From the NCBI GenBank assembly GCA_003952965.2, contig CM025849.1, positions 17,377,669 through 17,441,668 of the forward strand: 64,000 nucleotides of DNA, read 5' to 3'. The notes under the pieces are model-generated. The model worked only from the letters and a program-made list of their open reading frames with translations, was not told where the DNA came from and ran no database searches. Origin of the DNA: Morella rubra. Its lineage: Eukaryota; Streptophyta; Magnoliopsida; Fagales; Myricaceae. Made by a program: the position numbers and the translations under genes. Below, in pieces: positions 46,461 through 56,809 of the stretch (positions are counted from its first letter, which is position 1; each line of letters starts with the position of its first letter).

Positions 46461-47330
46461 ATTTCGTTATAATAATATTGGGCCACAACTACGAAGCATA
46501 ACGCTCGATGCATGGTCACCTCCAAAACTAAATGGGAAGAGCATGAGTCAACAGCTTCATGTGATTTGCAAGCAAGATAGCACAAATCACCGCCCCGCCA
46601 ACCCTAGGTATTGAAGAGTGCACAAAATCACCAGGATATAAGGGTACGGACTTATTTGGGGGCGAGAGGGAAGTTTATATATAGCATCTAGCACACCAAT
46701 TTCATGCATGTCGACATGACAAATCACTTGGCGGGATGGAGTAGAATTAATTATGAAAGCAAGGGGAAGAAGAAATAGTGACAGTGGAGGCCGGGGATTT
46801 AAGAGGAAATTTTCATTGGATGGACAGATCCCGTGAGTCTCTTCTTGTTGACAATTATTTTACCTAATGGCATCATCACGTTGCTGTGTCCAAACTGGTC
46901 ACCGTCTGTTTTTATATGATTAGAGCCAGAGTCATGGTCATTGAATTATCATGCACTTTTTTATTACGCCGGAGAAATTTATTAATTATATAAGGAACAT
47001 GCATGCTATATATATATATATAAAGATACATCGCTTTCCGATCGAAGTGATGAAGTGAAATATAGTTTTATGTACCCAAAATAGATGTGAGTAGCTAATT
47101 AATTAATAACAAAATCTATGTACGAAGAAAGGTATATATATATAATAGCTTATAAGTGGGGAGCCTAACGAAGACTACTGGGGGATAGCGAAAGAATATA
47201 CAACAATATCCGACAGTCTCCGTTGCGATTCCTCGCAGGAGATCAATAATTAAACACGTATATGCGCAAGAGAGTGTGCTTTCGCCTTTTGAATGAGTAG
47301 CTTCCCACCCAGCCCATCTCTCACCGGTAC
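46385..47330 (+). repeat. Dispersed repeat R, copy 4 (longest)
   Basis: The repeat starts with gtggtcattagtattgttc, similar to 15060 and 43260. It continues through ccacaactacgaagcata and caaatcacttggcggg to the end shared with copy 1 (cgccttttgaatgag). It includes ~250 bases missing from copy 1. It is non-coding and has no visible terminal inverted repeats. Confidence 0.75.
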
Positions 47331-47947
47331 GGCGGTACCTAATAAGTGAAATAGTCGAAGGAATATGGGCTTAGTCGGGTAGTTGGAATAACAACTTTTT
47401 TGTGGGACAGGTGGACACTGAGTAACACGACATCGCCAACAAAGCTTATTGGATACGTTCGCACGTCATGTGGGCAAATGACATAAATTTCTATTGGATA
47501 GAAGAACTTTTTTAAAAAAGTGCCTAAAATTCATGGACTAAATTTTTTTTGTTTTAAAACTTAAAGACCTATTATAAAAAAGGTACAAAACTTAAGAACA
47601 AAAATGGTATAAAACTCAAGGACCAAAAATATCTTTTTCCTTGAAAAAATCAATTCTATCTAAGCCAGATATGTGAATGTAATGGTTAAATATATTGGCA
47701 AACACATTCCGTGTCAAAAATATTTCTATTAATTGTAATGTTGTTATGATATGTCAACAACTTATCTTGGCTCAAGGAGAAGGCTTATCACGAAGGTCGT
47801 ACGAAGAAATGAAGGTTTCAAGTGGCTAGAGTATATTTGCTAGTTGAGGGCTATCCTATGCCCTAGAGTTAGAAGAATGAAGCATCTGAACTACAGAGTA
47901 ATTGAAATTAATTGAAAGTGAGCTTAAGATTAACTAACGAAGTAACT

Positions 47948-48540
47948 GAAAGTTTGCCTACGGAATATTATACTTACTTGATCTTGACAAACAAGCTTCA
48001 ACTTGTCTGTGATTGATTATTCAATCTTCTGTAATCTTCAAGTCTTGTTAATCTTATACCATGAGTTTTTTGATTTCATAACTGGGCAGCTTAAATGTTC
48101 TGCTTCCTTACTTTCCACGCTTGCAGCCATTATAGTATTTTTCTGAGGTCCTGATGGCCAACTCAAAAACTTGCTATAAATTATCTCATAGCTATCCTTT
48201 TATATAAAACCCTAGCTGTTATAGTGCATGAGATCGTTAGGGATCTCAAATCTCGGTCGTAGGATCACATGAAAAAACTCTGTTTCCATTAACTCCCTTA
48301 TATTTTTTAATTCTTAATTTTCTACTAATTGTAATCATGTCATCAACATATTACAATTTACTCCCGAGTATTTGAGATTGATTTTTGAAATCCCTTTGCT
48401 AACAATTATTCGTTTGTTTATCCTTCCACCATCTGAGTCAATAGGACCGAAATCATATCACCAATTAAGTCCCTAACTTATATAATTCTCAATTCACAAT
48501 CTATAACTCGTTGAACTATCAATTGTTTCCAAAATAATTT
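47948..48540 (+). repeat. Duplicated segment E (copy 2), LTR/leader-like
   Basis: The segment matches 15836-16440. The preceding 47740-47947 (tgttatgatatgtcaacaac onward) has the look of the U3 part of a copia LTR and is absent from copy 1. A weak primer-site-like region lies near 48225-48245. Confidence 0.5.
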
Positions 48541-51087
48541 CACAAATAAATAAATAAATAAATATTAATTTCAAATATTTTCACAAAATACCATTGGCCA
48601 ATGGTTTATTTTCTAGTCCAACCCTATATACATATATTGAATATACTGTCTCATCAAGAGACTGATGGATTCCTTATTGAACATTTATACAAACTCATTT
48701 ATTATGTATAAGACCCAACGTTATCTGGAATATTTGACCTAGAAAGATCATCACCAAATGACTCGATCAAAGCACAAGTACACAATAAATAGATCATGCA
48801 TAAACCTCTCAGGTCTAAGGATACAATAAATAATTGTTTTGAATACCTTATCAACATCAGTGATCATTTCCAGAAGGTATTCATATTTGATTTTTTTCAG
48901 TGCATATACTCTTACATTACACCCACTCGTTTGCTTAAGTCACCACCTCAATGACGAAGTCCATCATCCTATTAATAGAGGCACAACGAGTGTTGATCTA
49001 TTGTACATCAATATGTACTTGGTTTAGAAAAATATCAAGTGAACAAGGAACGAAGAGTCATACTTCCTGCCTTTGATTCATTAATCATTGGCATAACTTT
49101 TCTACAATGTCACTTAATAATATCTATGTAACATCTTATGTCACATCATATTACCCAATAAATAAATATAAATATGTGACATCTAAATATTATTCAGATA
49201 AATAATTTTTAGGGCATTATTCTTTCAGTAACAGCTTGATAGACTCAGAAACAAAAAATAACTACCAAGTTCGTTACTTAGTCAAAAATTCTTGACACCT
49301 ATTTAAATGACCTATCACCTCATTCTAATATACAAAATAATAGTGAAAAAAGAGAGAACAACTTGACAAATTTTCTTCCCGATTAGAATCAAGATTTCTA
49401 AAACAAGTTAAAAAAAAAAACAGAGTGCTCCTAAAAATTCCAAATCCCCTCTCTATTTTCGAGAAGAACAAATCTCCATGATCACCAAGTCCTTCTGAGG
49501 ATCCCTTGAGAGCTCTCGAGGGAGTGTGTAGCTGGAGTTACAGTGAAAAGCTTATGCGAGTTCACATGTGAGAATCTACTACAAAGAAGTTCAAAGGTTC
49601 TGAACGTAATGCGGGATATAGTACTGGTCCAAGTGTGGCACTTGGATGTCTTACTCACTGGAATCAGAGAAATAGGCAAAAGGGTTTTGCAGTAAAGACC
49701 ACCGATTCTAAGTTTACTAATTCATATTGGATTAATTTGGTGGTGGCCTCATCCGGAGTGTTTTTCTCTTTGAAGAGATTCTTAAAAGGGATTTCACTTC
49801 TTCAACAAAAACTTGGTGTTTGTGTGTGCTTGATTATCTCTCTATCTTTATCTTTTGATCTCTTGATTGATTGATTTTGTATTTCCTTAATCTGAATTGT
49901 TAGATTGATAATCTTGGTTGAAAGGTTATATGATTTCTATTATATGCTGTTTGGATTAGTTAGAAGTTTGATAGTCTTTTTGCTTTGAAGTGTTTGAAAG
50001 CCATAGTGATTCTTATTAGAAGTCACGTGTTTGATAAAGGCATAAATATTATGATCTGAGTTTGTGTATTGAAAAATTTGTTTTGATTCTTAAAGAAGAT
50101 TATAAGATTATTTTTAAATACCTATTCACCTCCTTTAGGTATAAATTAGGTTTAAGCTTAGTTTATTAATAAGATCTCTCTAATTTTTTTTTGTTGAAAT
50201 GAGATAATCGAATTTTGATAACCCAGTATAGTGAGACACACAACTTATGGCCTGTAACATTAGATGCTGGCTGTAATTAGTATAGATTCTACGCCTTTAT
50301 TGAATTGCTTTTTCTTTCTGTCTTTTTCTGTCAACAATAAATCATCTAATAGATTGGAGTGTATAATTATAAGGCTAGCGGCCTCAAACTCCATGCCTTT
50401 GCCGAGCTCACATAATTAAACTCTAGTCGTTCTTGATTCAACTTTTAGTATGCTTAGCCGTCATGGATATAACCAGTGGTTGTAATTAAGTTAAACCTGG
50501 ATCAATGTCCGGCCCATACATGTTGTGGAGTTCAAGTACTCCGCATGCATCACTTCCCAAATGAAAATTTTACCTTAAACACGAGTAACCAAATCATCCC
50601 TAGTCTTTCCAACTTCCTGTAACAAAGAAAAAAAAACAAACAAAAAAGGATCATCAATGCCCATCTGTTCTTTTGAAGCTAAGCTGTATTCTTTAAATCA
50701 AGGGTTAATTAATACACTTTGCATCCTTTATATTTGAGAGTGTTGACACATTGCACCCAATATTTTATTTTTGAGACATTGAACCCTGTGATTAAATTGA
50801 GTGTCAATTTAAACGGTAAGCGTAAAGACGTGCCAAACATATGACTTGCAACTTAGTTACATTACTGTTTTGCCCCTGACTTTCAAACAAAGCAAGATTT
50901 TTTTCTCTGGCTCATTGATGATGAAAATGCCCCTTTTCTCTAGCCTATGTCTTTTCCTTGGATTGATTCATAGTGAATTAAGTTAGATATACGTTGCAGA
51001 TATGGCATTTGATCAGAATTCTATTCCCAAAGATCTATAGCTGCTAAATGTAGCTCGGACAATAGCCTAAGACCCCGTGTTGCACCA
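48541..51087. other. AT-rich transposon-like debris, no gene recognised
   Basis: (aaat)n occurs near 48545-48565. The text at 49800-50160 resembles a retroelement leader (ttgattatctctctatc, then ttcacctcctttaggt), but no borders or coding domains could be supported. 50705-50880 has partial likeness to the MITE at 32222. Confidence 0.3.
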
Positions 51088-51170
51088 CACTACAAAAAAA
51101 AAAAAGGGTCTTTAGGGGCAGTCGAAAACCACTACTAAAGGCCCAAAAAATACTGCCATAGTATATAATG
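51088..51170 (+). mobile_element. CACTA-like transposon terminus
   Basis: It begins cactacaaaaaaaa, the CACTA terminal motif, followed by gggtctttaggggcagtc and an inverted match (actactaaaggccc) as subterminal repeats. The opposite end is not apparent. Confidence 0.5.
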
Positions 51171-51525
51171 TACCCAATTGGAATAAAGGGTAAAAAGGGA
51201 AAAGATAGTATTTGGATGAATAGGAAAATGCAAGAAAAAGATACTAACTCTATTCGAGAGAGAGTCACTCTCCTTTACTTTTTTGCTTGATAGATTTTTG
51301 ATGTCCTCTTACACGAATTGAAACTTGACATATACTACTGCTGTTGGGCTCATAGAGGCCCCTAATCTAAGGCCCAGATCAATAGGCTAAAGGAAATGAC
51401 AATTAAACTAAAAAGCAACTAAATGGATAAATGTATAAAGGCCCAAAAAGGACGCAGCCCACAACGTTGGCCTGCCCCAATGGCCCAGTCAACAAAGTGG
51501 AGTTTAACTGAACTTGACATTTCTC

Positions 51526-51580
51526 TGGTTCTTTCTAATCGGCCATTTGCTTTGGTTCTTTCTAATCGGCCATTTGCTTT
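51526..51580. repeat. 27-bp tandem duplication (2 copies)
   Basis: tggttctttctaatcggcc starts at 51526 and 51553 with identical continuation. The surrounding 51171-52058 holds no recognised gene. Confidence 0.9.
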
Positions 51581-52065
51581 GGTGAGGCCATGACACTATC
51601 CCTCCCCGACTTCCTCCCATTTTTCACCCCTCCTCCAGCAGCTTCAGCTCCACCTTGAGGCTTGAGCAGTCCCTGTTAGCAGCTTCTTAAGGTGTTCCAC
51701 AGTCTCAGCCGGCACTCTTGGTCTTCCGTGAAGATGAGGATTTTTCTGGTCATGGCTTTTTGAAATCTCTGTTGGATCTTAGTCCCAATTTCTTTGACTA
51801 CGATTCTATTTATTTTATTTCTATTTTAGCTTGGTCCACCCTTTGCTGTATCTTTGTATTATATGGTAAAAAAAAAAAGTCCTGAATTGCTTAGAAAACA
51901 GAAATTACATGACCATTTTGTACTGATCTCAGTTATTTTAGGCAATTATAAGTTAGAGAAAATCTTGGGAAACTAAACTGGTTTGGAACAGTAAATTGCT
52001 GTTTTGTTTTTTGTTGGGTAGTCCATTAACTTGCTAACTTCCATTCCAAAAATCTTGCGTATAAC

Positions 52066-52320
52066 CATTTTTTTTTTTTTTTAAAGAAAGAGGACGGTAC
52101 CTCCAAATTTTATTAGAAACTCTCACGGAGAAAAGCCGTGGTTACATCTAGAAAACTAAACTGGACTCGTAAACACAACAAACAAAGGCGCAAAACAAAT
52201 AGCAAACCCAAAAAAAAGTAACACCTAATTCTAGCAAAGCCAAACTTGTCAAAGTGCACGATACCTCTCAGTCGACAAGGCAACAAATCTAAATCCACAT
52301 TGCGTTACTAGAAATTCCTA
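52066..52320 (-). mobile_element. 3' end of a retroposon (LINE or SINE), minus strand
   Basis: Read on the minus strand, sequence ending taataaaatttggaggtacc is followed by ctttctttaaa and a ~16-base A tail (poly-T at 52067-52082 on the plus strand). Such a tail suits a non-LTR retroposon 3' end. No coding domain or target duplication was found, and a processed transcript end is an alternative. Confidence 0.35.
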
Positions 52321-52479
52321 ATTTGAAATTCTTCTCCTCCAAAGTTCACAATTCTGCCAGAAGGGCCTCTTTTGCTATACTAACTTCCAACAACAACAAC
52401 CCCAGCTAAACCACCAAATCATAAAAAGAGAAAACGCACATGGTTGCTGCATGCATGGTCGTCATGGCAGATGCATCAA

Positions 52480-54005
52480 TCATTTGGTTAGTAATTCCTG
52501 GATGGAAATAGGACGGCACATGCCAGAGAATGGTCGGCCAGACCAAGCAGAATCAGCTAGCAAGGAGTTCACTGCTTGTGTAGGGTTGTACAAGTCCCAC
52601 CAGATATGAGTTGAAGATTCGTTGCAGGCCGTCTCTGGAGATAGGCACCCAATCATCGCTCCATACAAGCCAGCCCCACAGCATGCGCTTCTCAGATCCT
52701 TGAATCCTGCAAGTATGACAGATCAGGGGTGAAATAGTATAGCAGATGGAAAGGTTCTGGTCAAGAAGTTCTGCAGGAGACAATAGGGCCAAAGAATCAA
52801 GTATCCCACCGAGTAGTAGGGGAAAAGGTTCATACCGTACTGTCCTGGTTTGGTTAAGATCTTCATAATCCCCCTATACACATCGCAGAAGACTATCTGT
52901 GCACCAGGCAACTTAGAGTTAAGCTCCACAATGCCCTCTTCCAGCATCGTATTGTACTCCAAAACCATCTTATTGATATCCCCAACACATCCCCGTCCAC
53001 CATCTTCACCAGGAGTCGTATTGTTGTACCGCTCCCAGACTGTGCGTGGTGCGCATCCTAAAGGCAATGTTCCCATGCATATTATCTTCCTGAAATTTGC
53101 GTTGTAAAGATTCCGTATCACATGCATCATCTGGTTGACCAAAATGAGAGCAAATTCTTGGCTACTAAACTTGAGCCTCACGCCAGAGGAATTGCGGAGG
53201 AAGAGATCAATGTAGTCATCTTTGCCAAAGGAGAGGTAGACTACAGAGGATCCGATAAGATGGTCAGCACTGTTTTCGCCAAGTTCAAGCTGCAACAGCT
53301 GTACGGTCTCAAACACTTGGCGTAGTTGTTGGTTGAGAGACTGGTGGCTCTGACTGCTGGGTTTCATTATTGTTGCTTCTGCTGAGCCAAAGTTCAGACC
53401 AAGCAGGAGCTCTTCAATCGATCCATTTTGGCTGTAGAATGGTGGGATGTTTGCCATACCCATCTTCTTAGCTGCATTCATCAACCACAAAATTGATTAC
53501 CTTTAGTGATAAATTTAGAACCCCAATTCCAATTTTAATTTAATCCAAGGAACAGCAACATATAAGACCACAAATTTAGGTAACTTCCCAAAATTCTTAT
53601 ATAAAAAAAATTTCTTCTTGAAGAAAACATCGATAATTTCAAGATAGCGGGAAATGAAGACGGAACATATTTGTTCTCGACTCGAGACGAGAAAATAGTA
53701 CCAAGAAGATGGGGAAGAAGGGTCGTATCGGAGCCATTGCATGGGTACAGAGAAAGATTTCGGTGGAGGAGAGGGTAGAACAGAGTGTTATCTCCGCAAT
53801 CAACAGAAGAGTCCCCCAACACGTACAGCGCGGTTCGGTCGGAAGCATTTCTTCGCAACGGTGCCTCTGGGAGTTCACCATTTGCTATGGTGACGAACCG
53901 CATCAGGAGAACGAGCAGAGGAACAAGGGCCAGCCCTTTAGGTGCCACGGTGGTCTCCAGCTTCTTTGCATTGAAACTCTGCTGCTTTTCTTTCGACCTT
54001 CTCAT
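52480..54005 (-). CDS. GDSL-type esterase/lipase-like protein (3 exons, 388 aa)
   Basis: Exons on the minus strand are 54005-53702, 53471-52836 and 52706-52480, with consensus GT/AG and phase-1 introns; joined, they give 388 residues. Residues 25-43 are hydrophobic (signal peptide or anchor), consistent with secretion. Block I is YVLGDSSVDCGDNT, block II LNFGSAEAT, block III LSFGKDDY, block V HIWWDLYNPTQA. The family hydrolyses esters in cell wall, cutin or lipid metabolism with a Ser-Asp-His triad. The block I serine is present. Block III has Asp where Asn is usual (GxND), and block V has Asn where the catalytic His normally lies (DxxH), so activity is uncertain. ATG 54005 is the first in frame; a TATA-like tatatag lies at 54111-54117 on the minus strand. 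A fragment of exon 2 recurs at 41458-41530. Confidence 0.88.
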
Positions 54006-54110
54006 CCTGTTGTGCTATTCTTGGTCGTCTTTCTTCTCTTTGCTTGCTTTCTTGAAATCCAACTGGGTTCGCTTTCTTGGTGGAAGCAGTGAACATTGAG
54101 AGGGAGCGTC

Positions 54111-54117
54111 TATATAC
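54111..54117 (-). promoter_or_regulatory. TATA-like box of the GDSL gene
   Basis: On the minus strand, tatatag lies about 105 bases upstream of the ATG. Confidence 0.5.
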
Positions 54118-54459
54118 GGGTGTGGCGGGATTATATGGACTCCTACAGTCTACAGATATAAAAGACCCAAAATTTTCATTTTTACACTTCTGTTGGGTCC
54201 ATTGGAAATCTAGCCGAGGGATAAGGAAATGCAGCCTAGGGCCCGATAACGGCCTTGCCACGATTTTTCAAGGAAATTAAAATTTTTAATTTATTTTTTT
54301 ATTTTAAAAAAAAAAAAGATTAAAACCATTTTTCCTTTAATTTTGAGGCCGAATAAAAAAAAGGTCCATGAGTTTCAAGTTTTATCATACTAGTCCCTTT
54401 GTTTTTAGTCTTTTTTTTTTAAAGAAAAAATTCAAAATCACTGTCTGATTTTTTTTTTT

Positions 54460-54785
54460 GCTTAAATGCTAATCAGGTCCCTATGGTTTAACGTTTTCCT
54501 ATAAAAGTCCCTATACTTCAATTTGGATGATTTTGGTCCCTGTGCTTTATACGTCTTCCCGAAAACAATCCCTCTGTCAGTGTGGCCCCACCACTTCAAC
54601 GTTTTCTGTCGACGTGTCTAGTAGAAATCCACATACACCCAATCACGAACTAACACCTAGACACATACTATCTTTCTCCTAACAAGTGCCATGTCAGCTG
54701 CCACACATGGTTTCCACGTAGACATAAGTGATACGCTGTGTTTTGGCCTCTTGAAGTCATCTCCTTCAGTTAACAAAAAGAAACC
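54460..54785 (+). repeat. Left terminal inverted repeat of the Pack-MULE
   Basis: The repeat starts gcttaaatgctaatcagg and is the imperfect inverse complement of 55525-55866, about 330 bases with scattered mismatches. Confidence 0.85.
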
Positions 54786-55054
54786 CCGACCTCTCTGCAA
54801 CCTCAGGCTAAACCTTTCCCATCTCGCATCTTCTCTTCCCACCTACCAAATCACAGAACCCAAAAGCCCGAGTGGATTCCAAATTCCACGGCTTACCTCC
54901 TCTCAAAAGGTTCATACTCATGCAACAAGAAGAGCAGCAATAAGACAGAGACACTGATGTGTCCTGCTCTTGCCTTCTTGCCAAGAAACGAAAGGAGTCA
55001 CGGGATCCCCCTCTTTTTTTCTTTACCCAATGCCTAATTTCTTCCCAAACCGAG

Positions 55055-55432
55055 AATTATGAAAAGCCCTCTTCTTGTTGCCTATGTCCGACCAAGGGAG
55101 GTGACCTGAAGCCCACAGTAGCTAGCAGTTGGGCCTATATCGTATGTGCACTGCTGGTTCTGGAGGTATTCTTCGCGGATACGGAAGGTCGGGAGGGGAT
55201 TGATAGCTCGAAGGTTCCCAAGAAGAGGTGGGAATCCAAGTAATCCAAGTGTTATGTTTATAAGGGTAGAAATGGATGTGCCATTCAGTGCTTTGAACCC
55301 AACTGCCCTTTAGCTTTTCACGTGACTTGAGGATTGAAGGAGGATCTTTGTATCGAGTACAAAGAAGGGAAGAAGAAAGTTGTTATTGTTGCCGGATTTG
55401 CAAAAACCACACTGATTTATGGAACAAGGCAA
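55055..55432 (+). pseudogene. Captured extended-PHD (ePHD) finger fragment, decayed
   Basis: Plus-strand readings match a plant protein with an extended PHD zinc finger (a histone-tail-reading type). First comes a knuckle with CCLCPTKGGDLKPT and WAYIVCALLVLEVFF (about 55078-55175), then GREGIDSSKVPKKRWESK. A 9-base duplication (aatccaagt twice, about 55227-55244) adds an in-frame stop. The second half gives GCAIQCFEPNCPLAFHVT, a stop in place of the next Cys (TGA near 55327), GLKEDLCIEYKEG, and then a single-base deletion near 55400. After that deletion FCKNHTDLW can be read only in the next frame. A zinc-ligand Cys is also Tyr (CYVY). It is non-functional as protein. Confidence 0.75.
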
Positions 55433-55524
55433 ACTTTTTTGTTCTTATTTGAACTTACTCGTTTAAGGTGGTGTTCGTGTGATTAAACAATTGTGTTTGA
55501 TTGGTTTCACTCTGATGCAGCAAC

Positions 55525-55866
55525 AACGAAAATGCAGCGTTTGTTCTTTTTGTTCAGCCAAAGGAGATGACTTCGAGAGGCCAAAACGTAGTGTTTCACT
55601 TATGTCTACGTGGAACCCATACGTGGCAGCTGACATGGCACTTGTTAGGAAAGAGATAGTGTGTGTCCACGTGTCAGTTCGTGATTGGGTATATGTGGAC
55701 CTCTGTTACACTCATCAACAAAAAACGTTAAAGTGGTGGAGCCACATTGACGGAGGGATTTTTTTTGGGAAGACGCATAAAGCTCAGGAACCAAAATCAT
55801 CCAAATTGAAGTATAGGACCTTTTTGGGAAAATGTTAAACCACAGGGACCTGATTAGCATTTAAGC
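55525..55866 (-). repeat. Right terminal inverted repeat of the Pack-MULE
   Basis: Inverse complement of 54460-54785; outer end ctgattagcatttaagc. It is open for much of its length on both strands, but I do not treat those frames as genes. Confidence 0.85.
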
Positions 55867-56809
55867 CTTTTTTTTTATAATAACATTGCTTCACTTGGCT
55901 AAAAAAAAGCACTGCCTAGATTTTCACTTGCTAAAAAAATAATTATTTGGACTTCTAGAAGTTAGAAGACACTGTCTGGTTTGCCCCTTTTCCTAACTTT
56001 AGAAATAAAACTAATTGCTTACATCCAAACTCCGTCACCTAGAGTCAACAACACACCTACTACAGGGTATAACATCCATGTTTTATCTAATTAAATTCTT
56101 TAAATTCAAAAGAAAGCACGCTCTTGTCTTAACTTGATGGACTTTCAAATTGCATATATCTTCTCATCGAGTGTATACTGAAGCGTCCAAACTATTGAAG
56201 CAACAAATAGCATGCAATGGTCGATAGTCCAAAACACCCTAAAAGAAATTCTCCTTTACTGGATAGGTAACTCTCTCCATATAGTTTGAATTGATGCTCC
56301 AAGCTATGCCAGAGCATTTCATATTCCCCTGAAGTCTGGAAATGCTTCTCAGCAAGGGGAGCACTGGAAACCAGACAACATGGTCTGGTAAAACGCAAAC
56401 TTGGTGCAGCAGTTATCCTCAGATGACAACACCCAGATACTTGAAACACAAGAGACACGTGCATGGTCTCATTGGTCACAAATTTAACTCATAACACAAG
56501 AGACATATGCATGCACTCATTGTCAAATACAATTCTGCCAGCACCAACACGCACCTCCATTCTCTGCTACTTATTGTAGTTTCAAGAAAACCTTCTTTGC
56601 ACAAGAGAATATAAAACAAAGCAAAAAGAACGAGAAGCTGCATTAAAAGCAACCGGTGCCATCTACGAGCTACGATGAAATGAAAAGAATGTTTTTGATC
56701 CACTTATGTAATGATTTCAATTAGACCTACATAGACCATACTGACATAAAATACACAAATGAGGTCAAGGATGACAGTAAGAGAAGCAAACAGTAATCAT
56801 AAGCTGCTG
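55867..56809. other. Downstream flank of the F-box gene; no separate gene supported
   Basis: The minus-strand frame 56192-56479 (95 codons) has no recognisable domain. Part of this stretch is probably the 3' UTR of the F-box/WD40 gene. Confidence 0.4.

Larger units (their letters stand above)
54460..55866. mobile_element. Pack-MULE (non-autonomous Mutator-like element, 1.4 kb)
   Basis: Long (~330 bp) terminal inverted repeats enclose about 740 bases that contain no transposase but do contain pieces of a host PHD-finger gene. Nine T residues on each outer side (54451-54459 and 55868-55876, next to one unmatched base) could be the 9-bp target duplication typical of Mutator elements, but the simple sequence makes this weak. 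Long inverted repeats with captured exon sequence are the defining features of Pack-MULEs. Confidence 0.8.

Noticed and set aside
54691..54957. Plus-strand frames 54691-54957 and 55479-55838
   Set aside because: They run largely through the inverted repeats of the Pack-MULE and are not independent genes.
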